From Cyanobacteria bacterium OH_PDB_112 (GTDB taxonomy: Bacteria > Cyanobacteriota > Vampirovibrionia > Gastranaerophilales > CAJFVJ01), in assembly GCA_023457295.1 (NCBI GenBank), contig JAEWLZ010000277.1, positions 1-5,535 on the forward strand: 5,535 nt of DNA, given 5' to 3'. The notes beneath the pieces were generated by a model. The model did no database searches. It was not told where the DNA came from and saw only the letters and a list, made by a program, of their open reading frames with translations. Within the stretch, counting starts at the first letter, position 1. The number at the start of each line of letters is the position of its first letter. Below are positions 1 through 5,535 of the stretch, piece after piece. The position numbers and the translations under genes were made by a program.

Positions 1-443
1 AAAATCTTTTGCCCGATGTTGAACTTTCAGCAGTTGAAATTAATGAAGTTGCTTTTGCAGAATTGAAAAAAAAACCACAAATAAAGGCGTATAATCAATC
101 AATTTTAGATTTTGAGGTTGATTATAAAAGGGATTTTGTTTTGGTAAAAACGGTCTTGATACATATTAATCCAAACTCTTTACAGAATGTATATGAGCTA
201 ATGTATAATTCTTCGAATAAATATATATGTATTGCAGAATATTATAATCCCGTGCCTACGGAAGTATTTTACAGAGGACATGAAGGCAAGTTATTTAAGC
301 GGGATTTTGCCGGAGAAATGTTGAAAAAATATCCTGATTTAGTACTTGTTGATTATGGTTTTGCTTACCATAATGACAATTATTATAAATCGTATGATGA
401 TATAAATTGGTTTTTACTAGAAAAAACTAATATTTCTTCTTGA
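1..443 (+). CDS. Pseudaminic acid biosynthesis-associated methylase, 5' end cut off by the window
   Basis: This is the C-terminal 146 codons of a SAM-dependent methyltransferase. The reading frame is open to the left edge (first whole codon at 3), so the TTG at 9 is an internal Leu rather than a start. It resembles the family named pseudaminic acid biosynthesis-associated methylase, usually about 200 residues, so roughly 55-60 residues including the glycine-rich SAM motif I lie outside. Visible family marks are the VEIN stretch at the end of beta-2 (the acidic residue expected to bind the SAM ribose), VLIHINP in the middle, IAEYYNP, YRGHEGKLFKRDFAGEM, and the terminal DDINWFLLEK. The family is cytoplasmic and is found beside pseudaminic or legionaminic acid genes for flagellin or capsule glycans; as far as I know its acceptor is unproven. 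A run of nine A at 66-74 encodes three Lys. The gene ends with TGA, with no clear terminator after it. Family assignment is confident; the substrate is unknown. Confidence 0.88.
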   Translation, partial: NLLPDVELSAVEINEVAFAELKKKPQIKAYNQSILDFEVDYKRDFVLVKTVLIHINPNSLQNVYELMYNSSNKYICIAEYYNPVPTEVFYRGHEGKLFKRDFAGEMLKKYPDLVLVDYGFAYHNDNYYKSYDDINWFLLEKTNISS

Positions 444-481
444 AGTTCAAATTTATAATAATAAACACATCTAAATCTTTT

Positions 482-590
482 GAGATAGAGGTGGCAGTAT
501 TCCAGTAACAAACTGATATAGCTGCAAGATTAAGTTGGAGCAAAGATATAAAGTTGGAACTCGTTTTATTATCGAAGAATATGGCTTATA
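482..590 (+). pseudogene. Possible frameshifted relic of an extended-SDR nucleotide-sugar epimerase/dehydratase
   Basis: The spacer has no intact gene, but two adjacent frames read like one continuous stretch of an NAD-dependent epimerase/dehydratase. Positions 489-518 give RWQYSSNKLI, which contains the SDR catalytic pattern Y-x3-K (YSSNK) preceded by the RW often seen in sugar-nucleotide SDRs. That frame stops at 519. The next frame, from 515, continues with DIAARLSWSKDIKLELVL, which fits the helix and strand following YxxxK in such enzymes. Just upstream, 482-490 reads EIE in the second frame. A simple explanation is a gene remnant with at least two small indels and both ends lost. The match is short and was judged by eye, so chance remains possible. 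If real, it suggests that a sugar-modifying gene was replaced or deleted here. Confidence 0.3.
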
Positions 591-598
591 CTAATACA

Positions 599-627
599 TT
601 GACACATTAATTATGATAAACTACCAT
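599..627 (+). promoter_or_regulatory. Putative sigma-70-type promoter for the oxidoreductase gene block
   Basis: A perfect TTGACA lies at 599-604. Seventeen bases later, TACCAT at 622-627 matches four of the six bases of the -10 consensus, at ideal spacing. The start of transcription would fall near 634, leaving a leader of only about 14 bases before the ATG at 648. TATGAT at 612-617 is a better -10 match, but it has no -35 at a workable distance. The proposed -10 lies inside the inverted repeat at 621-638. Assigned by pattern only. Confidence 0.4.
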
Positions 628-638
628 AACTATGGTAG
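621..638. repeat. Perfect 8+8 inverted repeat with a 2-base centre, possible operator or start-site hairpin
   Basis: CTACCATA at 621-628 and TATGGTAG at 631-638 are exact reverse complements separated by AC. The repeat lies 9 bases before the ATG at 648 and covers the putative -10 region. As DNA it could be a binding site for a dimeric regulator. As RNA it would form a 7-bp stem with a 4-base loop, partly covering the AGGT (637-640) that is the only Shine-Dalgarno candidate for the gene. No T-run follows it, so it is unlikely to be an intrinsic terminator. Confidence 0.5.
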
Positions 639-647
639 GTAATTTAA

Positions 648-1568
648 ATGCAAAAATATAATGTTTTAATTATAGGTGCGGGAAAAATAGCCGGGGGCTT
701 TGATACTCCTGGCAGTGATGTTTTTTTAACACATGCGCATGCGTATCAAAAACATGAAGCATTTAATTTGCTTGGATTTTATGATGTTGATTTTTCAAAA
801 GCTAAAGAAATGGCTCAAAAATGGAGTGTTTCATTTTTTGAAAATCTAAAAGGAATTAATGCGGATATTATATCTGTCTGCACACCTGATGAAGTTCATT
901 TATCAAGTTTAAAAGAAGCTTTAAAATTGAATCCAAAACTTATTTTTTTGGAAAAACCATTGTCTAAAGATTTGAAAGACTCAAAAGAAATTTTGGAAAT
1001 TTCAAAAAATATACCTGTATTAGTAAATTATTCAAGAAGATTTATTCCTGAATTTCAAGATTTATCTATAAATATAAAAAAAGGAGCATTTGGAGAATAT
1101 TTTGCAGGAAATGGATTTTATGGAAAAGGTTTTATTCATAACGGTTCGCATATGATTGATTTATTGCATTTACTGGTCGGTAAAACTTTTAAAATGGATG
1201 TCATAGATGGTTTTATTGATTTTTATAGTGATGATTCTACGAAAACAGCTATTTTATCTTTTCAATCAGATAAAAAGTTTTTTATGCAAGGCGTAGATTG
1301 TAACAACTTTACTATTTTTGAACTCGATTTGATTTTCGAAAAAGCCCGAATACGAATTTTAGATTCAGGGCTGAAAATAGAAATTTATAATATAATCGAA
1401 GATACAATTTTTAAAGGGTATCGAAAACTTGAATTAAAAGAAGAATTTAACACAAAATCGAATAAGGCTATGTTTTATGCTGTGGATAATATTTATAATT
1501 TTTTAAACTATGCCGAACCTCTAAAATGTTCAATAGAACAGGCTTTTGAGGCAATAAAACATGGGTAA
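648..1568 (+). CDS. Gfo/Idh/MocA-family NAD(P)-dependent oxidoreductase
   Basis: A 306-residue cytoplasmic dehydrogenase-like protein. The N-terminal Rossmann fold opens with VLIIGAGKIAGGFD (residues 6-19), and the beta-2 end FYDVD (44-48) supplies the acidic residue expected to hold the adenosine ribose. Then come VCTPDEVH (77-84) and the family hallmark EKP (102-104), followed by NYSRRF (127-132). The C-terminal alpha/beta domain has HNGSHMIDLLH (164-174), where His168 and Asp171 fall where substrate-binding or catalytic residues are expected. Relatives oxidise or reduce a ring hydroxyl of sugars, nucleotide sugars or cyclitols. Paired with the aminotransferase at 2589, a C3-type oxidation followed by amination (as for WbpB/WbpE or inosose-type routes) is plausible but not proven. 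The ATG at 648 is chosen because the Rossmann motif starts at once; its ribosome site (AGGT, 637-640) is weak. The 3' end overlaps the next gene by 8 bases. Confidence 0.85.
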   Translation: MQKYNVLIIGAGKIAGGFDTPGSDVFLTHAHAYQKHEAFNLLGFYDVDFSKAKEMAQKWSVSFFENLKGINADIISVCTPDEVHLSSLKEALKLNPKLIFLEKPLSKDLKDSKEILEISKNIPVLVNYSRRFIPEFQDLSINIKKGAFGEYFAGNGFYGKGFIHNGSHMIDLLHLLVGKTFKMDVIDGFIDFYSDDSTKTAILSFQSDKKFFMQGVDCNNFTIFELDLIFEKARIRILDSGLKIEIYNIIEDTIFKGYRKLELKEEFNTKSNKAMFYAVDNIYNFLNYAEPLKCSIEQAFEAIKHG

Positions 1569-2601
1569 AATTTTATTGTTTGCACATGATCCAGGTGGAG
1601 CAAATGCAATTAGTCCTTTAATAGAAGCATTAAAAAATAACGGACATGAATTATTTGTTTATGCAAAAGGTCCGGCAATATCAAAAATCCCGCAAGCTGT
1701 TGAATTGAAAAGCGAAAATATTCAAAATTTTTTAAAAGAACTTGCTCCTGATTTTATTCTTACAGGTACGAGCGCAAATGATTTTACAGAAAAATATCTT
1801 TGGCGGGCAGCTAAAAATATGAATATTAAATCAATGGCTTTTTTAGATCATTGGATAAACTACGGAATAAGATTTTCTAAATATGGACTAAAAGATATCC
1901 AAAAATATAACAAAAACAAAAGCTTTGATTTTTTGCCTGATTATATATGTGTTATGGATGATTTTGCAAAGCAGGAAATGATAAAAGAGGGGATACCCGA
2001 AAAAATAATTTATTCTTTTGGAAATCCCCATTTTGAAAGTTTAAAAAAGCAAATTAAGTTGGAGGATATAGAAAAAATTCGCTCAAAATTTATAAAAAAA
2101 GGCGAAGATTTTATAATTACATTTGCATCAGAACCGTATACCGAAGATTATGGGCTTGGAAATGAAAAACAAGTCTTAAGAGATTTACAGGACATAATAA
2201 CTAAAATTGATAAAAAAATATCTCTTGTTGTCAAATTACATCCTAAGGAGGAATTATCAAAATATAGTGAATTTGAATATTTATATATAGAAAAAGAAAC
2301 AAATTCTATTGATATGATAATGGCATCAGATTTAATTATATCAATGACTTCAATGGTTTTAATTGAAGCAATGATTTTAGATAAAAATATATTAAGTTAT
2401 CAACCAAATGAAACTAATATTAATAAATTTATTTTGACCCGAAATAAATTTTTAGATTTTATAAATAAAAAAGAAGACCTTGAATCAAAAATAAAACTTC
2501 AAATTTTGAATAACCAAAATAGAAAAAATTCTTTTGAGCTGAAAAAAGATTCTATTTATAATATAGTAAAATTTTTGGAGAATAATTTATGTCGAAATTA
2601 G
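1561..2601 (+). CDS. GT-B-fold-like putative glycosyltransferase or polyol-phosphate transferase
   Basis: A 346-residue protein with no signal peptide or membrane segment. It looks like two Rossmann-like halves. The N-terminal half starts KILLFAHDPGGANAISPLI (residues 3-21), with a glycine-rich first loop, and has ILTGTSAND (66-74) and FLDHWINY (94-101). A linker FGNPHFES (153-160) leads into the C-terminal half, which carries VVKLHPKEE (223-231) and ASDLIISMTSMVLIEAMILDKNILSY (255-280; Ser/Thr-Ser...Glu269-Ala). KLHP and the S-x-x-x-x-EA arrangement recur in CDP-glycerol glycerophosphotransferases, polysialyltransferase-like enzymes and UDP-GlcNAc 2-epimerase-type GT-B proteins. That supports a nucleotide-activated donor but does not identify it. 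The start at 1561 is backed by GAGG at 1548-1551 (9 bases upstream). It overlaps the preceding gene by 8 bases and the following one by 13, implying translational coupling. A role in transferring the sugar made by its neighbours is inferred; an epimerase or hydrolase activity is an alternative. Confidence 0.6.
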   Translation: MGKILLFAHDPGGANAISPLIEALKNNGHELFVYAKGPAISKIPQAVELKSENIQNFLKELAPDFILTGTSANDFTEKYLWRAAKNMNIKSMAFLDHWINYGIRFSKYGLKDIQKYNKNKSFDFLPDYICVMDDFAKQEMIKEGIPEKIIYSFGNPHFESLKKQIKLEDIEKIRSKFIKKGEDFIITFASEPYTEDYGLGNEKQVLRDLQDIITKIDKKISLVVKLHPKEELSKYSEFEYLYIEKETNSIDMIMASDLIISMTSMVLIEAMILDKNILSYQPNETNINKFILTRNKFLDFINKKEDLESKIKLQILNNQNRKNSFELKKDSIYNIVKFLENNLCRN

Positions 2602-3887
2602 CTATTAATGGTGGAAAAAAAGTAAGAACTGAAAAATTTCCTCCATATTTACCAATTGGTGAAGAAGAATTGGAAAATGTTAAAAAGGTTTTTGAAAATG
2701 GTCAATTTTCAAGATTTTTAGGTTGTTGGCATGAGGATTTTTGGGGTGGAGACCAAGTGCAAGCAATGGAAAAAGAATGGGCTGAGTTTTTTAATGTTAA
2801 ACATGCAATTTCAGTAAATTCAGCAACTTCAGCATTATATGCCGCAGTAGGAGCTATTGAAACTGAGCCGTTTGATGAAATTATAGTTTCCCCTTATTCA
2901 ATGTCTGCCAGTGCAACTGCGCCTTTAATTTATAATGCAATTCCGGTTTTTGCTGATGTTGAACCGGATTATTTTTGTCTTGATGTTAAGTCAATTGAAA
3001 AAAAAATTACACCGAAAACAAGGGCTATAATTGTTGTAGATATTATGGGGCAACCCTATAATGTCGATGAAATTAATTATTTAGCAAAAAAGTATAATTT
3101 GAAAATAATTGAAGATTGCGCTCAAGCTCCTTACGCAAAATATAAAGGAAAATTCGCAGGAACTCTTGGTGATATTGGCATCTTTTCTCTGAATTATCAT
3201 AAACATATTCATTGCGGAGAAGGTGGAATTTTGGTTACAAATGACGATGAAATTGCAAATAAATTAAGACTTATCAGAAATCATGCAGAAGCTGTTATTG
3301 AAGCTAAAGGTGATATTAATTTGGTTAATATGATTGGATTTAATTATAGAATGACAGAGATAGAAGCAGCCATTACCAGATGTCAATTAAAAAAATTACC
3401 TGAATTGATTTGTGAAAGAAGAAAAAATATAGAATATTTAGAAAAAGAACTTTCGAAAATCCCTTTTTTAACTATGCCAAAAGTTCGCAATGATTCTGAT
3501 CATGTGTATTATAATCATTGTATTTTGTTTGATGAAAAGGCTGCGGGGATTAATCGAAATACATTTGTCGAGGCTATTAAAGCAGAATTAATGCCAATAA
3601 TGTTAAGAGAAACAGAAGGAATTAAAATAGGTTGCGGATATGTAAAACCACTATACTTACAACCATTATTTCAAAAGAAAATTGCTTATGGAAAGAATGG
3701 TTTTCCTTGGAGTATGACAGGCGAAAAATATAATTATTCCAAAGGAATATGTCCAGTTGTTGAAGACTTACATTATAATAAATTAATAACACATGAATAC
3801 ATGCGTCCTGGAATGACAAAAAAAGACTTAGATGATGTTATAGAAGCTTTTTGTAAAGTTTATAAAAATATTGAAGAATTAAAATAA
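2589..3887 (+). CDS. DegT/DnrJ/EryC1/StrS-family PLP-dependent sugar (or cyclitol) aminotransferase
   Basis: A 432-residue fold-type I aminotransferase, somewhat longer than the usual 370-400. It begins KLAINGGKKVR, a start typical of this family. SVNSATSAL (75-83) forms the PLP phosphate-binding turn, and IEDCAQAP (174-181) supplies Asp176 for the pyridine nitrogen. SLNYHKHIHCGEGG (200-213) holds the Schiff-base Lys205, and GFNYRMTEIEAAI (250-262) is the usual substrate/PLP segment. All key residues are present, so it should be active. The family transfers an amino group, usually from Glu or Gln, to a keto sugar nucleotide or keto-cyclitol. The N-terminal style and the YHKHI lysine motif recall the inosose/AHBA-type branch as well as LPS aminotransferases, so the substrate is open. 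The extra length lies in a Trp/Tyr-rich region around 345-408 (PLYLQPLFQ, FPWSMTGEKYNYSKG), probably the active-site lid. The start is supported by GGAG at 2577-2580. The likely ketone supplier is the oxidoreductase at 648. Confidence 0.92.
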   Translation: MSKLAINGGKKVRTEKFPPYLPIGEEELENVKKVFENGQFSRFLGCWHEDFWGGDQVQAMEKEWAEFFNVKHAISVNSATSALYAAVGAIETEPFDEIIVSPYSMSASATAPLIYNAIPVFADVEPDYFCLDVKSIEKKITPKTRAIIVVDIMGQPYNVDEINYLAKKYNLKIIEDCAQAPYAKYKGKFAGTLGDIGIFSLNYHKHIHCGEGGILVTNDDEIANKLRLIRNHAEAVIEAKGDINLVNMIGFNYRMTEIEAAITRCQLKKLPELICERRKNIEYLEKELSKIPFLTMPKVRNDSDHVYYNHCILFDEKAAGINRNTFVEAIKAELMPIMLRETEGIKIGCGYVKPLYLQPLFQKKIAYGKNGFPWSMTGEKYNYSKGICPVVEDLHYNKLITHEYMRPGMTKKDLDDVIEAFCKVYKNIEELK

Positions 3888-3935
3888 AAATTTTAAAATA
3901 ATCTTGTGTCTAAGAGAAGGTCATTTAAAATTTAA

Positions 3936-3964
3936 AAGACAATAAATAATTTATTTGATATAAT
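3936..3964 (+). promoter_or_regulatory. Extended -10 promoter for the acetyltransferase-FkbH pair
   Basis: The 110-base gap holds a consensus TATAAT at 3959-3964, preceded by TG at 3956-3957 (extended -10). A partial -35, AAGACA (four of six), lies at 3936-3941, exactly 17 bases away. Transcription would start near 3971. A strong ribosome site AAAGGTGA (3983-3990) follows, 7 bases before the ATG at 3998. There is no hairpin plus T-run between the aminotransferase stop and this promoter, so read-through from upstream probably adds to its output. Confidence 0.6.
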
Positions 3965-3997
3965 GCCGTTATACTTTTAATTAAAGGTGACAATTTT

Positions 3998-4555
3998 ATG
4001 AGTGTTAAATTTTTAGTTGGTAAATATGTTTATTTAAGACCTTTAGAAAAAGAGGATATTGATTTAGGTTATTATAAATGGATTAATGATGCTGAAATTT
4101 GTAAATTTAACTCCCATTACAGATTCCCTTATAGCAAAGAAGAGTTGGAAAATTTTATAAATTCATCAAGCAAATCCAAAGAAAAGATAGTTTTTGCAGT
4201 AATAAGTAATAAGGGGGGGCAATATGCAGGTAATGCTTCTCTTCAAGAGATTAATTATATCAATCGTTCAGCAGAAATAGCCAGCATTATCGGGATAAAA
4301 GGACATGAAGGATTAGCTTGTACATTAGATGCTTATCAATTATTAATAGATCATGCTTTTAATAATTTAAATTTAAACAGAGTTCATGGCGGAACATTAT
4401 CAGGGCATATTGTCGGTCAAAAAATTATGGAATTGTTGAATTTTACGCAAGAAGGAACACGTAGGCAAGCTGTTTATAAAAAATATCAATACTACGATAT
4501 TATAGAATATGGTCTTTTAAAAGAAGAATGGCTTAGATTTAGGAATAAAGAATAA
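3998..4555 (+). CDS. GNAT-family N-acetyltransferase (RimJ/RimL-like), probable amino-sugar acyltransferase
   Basis: A 185-residue GNAT protein of normal single-domain length. The N-terminus VYLRPLEKEDIDLGYYKWIND (11-31) is the strand-helix opening typical of the RimJ/RimL-like Acetyltransf_3 group. YAGNASLQEIN (76-86) is the central strand, and ASIIGIKGHEGLACTLDA (95-112) holds the acetyl-CoA loop. The fold ends with LNLNRVHGGTLSGHIVGQKIMELLNF (124-149), the Asn-rich strand and helix before the closing hairpin. The CoA loop is atypical: the Arg/Gln of the usual R/Q-x-x-G-x-G/A is Gly102, and the common Thr-Glu-Ala that follows is Thr-Leu-Asp-Ala. In glycan loci such enzymes acetylate a sugar amine (PseH and WecD are characterised examples), which fits the aminotransferase upstream. 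Protein N-terminal acetylation is an alternative. A G7 run at 4213-4219 lies in codons 72-74. The gene has its own promoter and a strong AAAGGTGA ribosome site. Confidence 0.82.
   Translation: MSVKFLVGKYVYLRPLEKEDIDLGYYKWINDAEICKFNSHYRFPYSKEELENFINSSSKSKEKIVFAVISNKGGQYAGNASLQEINYINRSAEIASIIGIKGHEGLACTLDAYQLLIDHAFNNLNLNRVHGGTLSGHIVGQKIMELLNFTQEGTRRQAVYKKYQYYDIIEYGLLKEEWLRFRNKE
4213..4219 (+). repeat. Homopolymeric G7 tract inside the acetyltransferase gene
   Basis: Seven consecutive G encode the end of Lys72 plus Gly73-Gly74. By inspection it is the longest G or C run in this roughly 30% G+C window. One added G would give a stop after 78 residues, and one lost G a stop after 93, so either slip would disable the protein. 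Seven is near the lower limit for phase-variable tracts, so variability is unproven. Confidence 0.6.
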
Positions 4556-4558
4556 TTT

Positions 4559-5535
4559 ATGAAGAATTTGCTTAATTATCCTTTCGACAATTTTGAAATA
4601 CTAAAAAATAAAAGAGCTATAAAAAAAGAACTTGTAGTTAAGCCGAATTTGTTAAAAACTAAAATAGCAATATTAAGTGGTTCAACTATTGGAGAAATAA
4701 AAAATATTTTAGAATTATTTCTTCTTAATCATGGTATTCAGCCAGTTTTCTATATAGGAGAATTTAATCGTTTTTATGAAGAAATAATGTTTGATAATGC
4801 AGAATTAGAAGAATTTAATCCCGATTTTATTTATATACATACTTCAAATAAAAATATACAAAATTATCCATCTTTAAATTTTACTAAAGAACAGTCAAGG
4901 GAGCTGTTATATGAAACTGTGGAGAAATTTAAAGAAATTTGGGATAAAATAGACTCCAAATATGGTAGTATTATTATTCAAAATAATTTTGAACCTTTGT
5001 TATTTAGGCTGTTGGGGAATAATGATGTCAGTGACTATAGAGGAAGATTGAATTTTATAACAAAATTAAATTGCGAATTTTATGATTATGCTCAAAATAC
5101 GGATAATTTTTATATAAATGATATAAATTATTTAGCATCCTGCTACGGGCTCGAAAAATGGCTTGATCCAATGTATTGGTATCTTTACAAATATTGCCTA
5201 AATATGGAGTCAATTCCTTTGCTTTGTCATAATATAGCTAATATCATAAAATCTGTTTTGGGTAAAAATAAAAAAAGTATTGTTTTGGATTTAGATAATA
5301 CTCTTTGGGGTGGAGTAATAGGAGAAACAGGGGTTGAAGGAATTGAGTTAGGAAATGAATCTCAAAAAGGACAAGTTTATGTTGATTTTCAAAAATATAT
5401 TAAATCCTTAAAGGATATAGGAATAATATTAAATGTTTGTTCAAAAAATGAACATTTAACCGCCGAAAAAGGTTTTGAACATCCTGATTCTATTTTAAAG
5501 TTAGATGATTTTGTTATATTTAAAGCGAACTGGAT
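4559..5535 (+). CDS. FkbH-like HAD-IIIC protein, 3' end cut off by the window
   Basis: The frame is open from the ATG at 4559 to the window end (325 whole codons), and a further C-terminal part is expected. Residues 34-233 form an N-terminal region resembling the SGNH-hydrolase-like domain of FkbH proteins, with IAILSGSTIGEIK (37-48) in the position of the first SGNH strand. The HAD-IIIC domain begins with IVLDLDNTLWGGVIGE (241-256), whose Asp244 and Asp246 are the HAD nucleophile and acid/base pair. VCSKNE (293-298) is HAD motif II, and LDDFVIFKANW (315-325) ends the visible part. FkbH enzymes of polyketide pathways dephosphorylate 1,3-bisphosphoglycerate and load a glyceryl unit on an acyl carrier protein; relatives in O-antigen and flagellar loci are thought to supply acyl groups for sugar decoration. 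Full-length members usually continue into a GNAT-like C-terminus, which would lie beyond this window. It starts 3 bases after the acetyltransferase stop; the nearest Shine-Dalgarno candidate (AGGA at 4541-4544) is distant, suggesting coupling to the gene before it. Confidence 0.9.
   Translation, partial: MKNLLNYPFDNFEILKNKRAIKKELVVKPNLLKTKIAILSGSTIGEIKNILELFLLNHGIQPVFYIGEFNRFYEEIMFDNAELEEFNPDFIYIHTSNKNIQNYPSLNFTKEQSRELLYETVEKFKEIWDKIDSKYGSIIIQNNFEPLLFRLLGNNDVSDYRGRLNFITKLNCEFYDYAQNTDNFYINDINYLASCYGLEKWLDPMYWYLYKYCLNMESIPLLCHNIANIIKSVLGKNKKSIVLDLDNTLWGGVIGETGVEGIELGNESQKGQVYVDFQKYIKSLKDIGIILNVCSKNEHLTAEKGFEHPDSILKLDDFVIFKANW

Noticed and set aside
9..11. TTG as the start of the first gene
   Set aside because: The frame is open upstream to the window edge and the protein family needs a further N-terminal region with the SAM-binding motif, so this is an internal Leu.
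66..74. A9 run as a phase-variation tract in the methylase
   Set aside because: A-runs of this length are expected by chance at about 70% A+T and simply encode three Lys; nothing sets it apart, unlike the G7 run.
538..591. Short open frame reading EQRYKVGTRFIIEEYGLY
   Set aside because: It has no start codon or ribosome site, ends at a stop at 592, and overlaps the proposed SDR relic in another frame; too short to call a gene.
733..746. Alternating GCATGC-like repeat near the start of the oxidoreductase
   Set aside because: It encodes THAHAY within a conserved part of the Rossmann domain; the repetition follows from the His-Ala-His-Ala residues.
2581..2591. Identical 11-base sequence AATAATTTATG at the starts of the genes at 2589 and 4559
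   Set aside because: Probably coincidence in AT-rich sequence at gene junctions; the flanks differ and only one copy has a close Shine-Dalgarno sequence.
3622..3819. 65-codon open frame on the minus strand
   Set aside because: It lies wholly inside the well-supported aminotransferase gene, has no recognisable motif, and is a by-product of AT-rich coding sequence.
3888..3935. AT-rich inverted segments (TTTTAAAA, ATTTAAAT types) as a terminator after the aminotransferase
   Set aside because: The pairings are short, contain no G-C pairs and are not followed by a T-run.
1..5535. CRISPR array, tRNA, rRNA or insertion sequence
   Set aside because: I saw no spaced direct repeats, tRNA-like cloverleaf or CCA-type ends, rRNA-like sequence, transposase motifs or long terminal inverted repeats.

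Overview
The window is about 30% G+C, and all six recognisable genes lie on the + strand with very tight spacing. Genes end with TAA or TGA, so the standard bacterial code fits, and most starts have a Shine-Dalgarno-like sequence. The content is that of a surface or flagellar glycan biosynthesis locus in an AT-rich bacterium. I cannot name the taxon: Campylobacterota, AT-rich Clostridia and related lineages, or Vampirovibrionia-like gut bacteria would all fit the composition.

Layout. (1) Positions 1-443 hold the C-terminal three quarters of a methyltransferase of the pseudaminic-acid-biosynthesis-associated family, linking the locus to nonulosonic acid (flagellar or capsular) glycosylation. 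(2) Positions 444-647 are a 204-base spacer. It appears to contain a frameshifted scrap of a nucleotide-sugar SDR gene (a YxxxK motif followed by epimerase-like sequence). It ends in a putative promoter whose -10 region lies in a perfect 8+8 inverted repeat just upstream of the next start. (3) Positions 648-3887 form a three-gene block with overlapping ends: a Gfo/Idh/MocA oxidoreductase, a GT-B-like putative glycosyl- or polyol-phosphate transferase, and a DegT/DnrJ/EryC1/StrS PLP aminotransferase. (4) Positions 3888-3997 carry a good extended -10 promoter. (5) Positions 3998-5535 hold a GNAT acetyltransferase and, 3 bases later, an FkbH-like HAD-IIIC protein that runs off the window.

How the genes may work together (inference): the oxidoreductase would make a keto sugar or cyclitol, the aminotransferase would aminate it, and the GNAT enzyme would acylate the amine. 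The FkbH-like protein suggests that a carrier-bound hydroxyacyl or glyceryl group is prepared as a decoration. The GT-B protein could attach the finished residue. The GNAT gene contains a run of seven G, rare at this base composition, so the acylation step is a candidate for phase variation.
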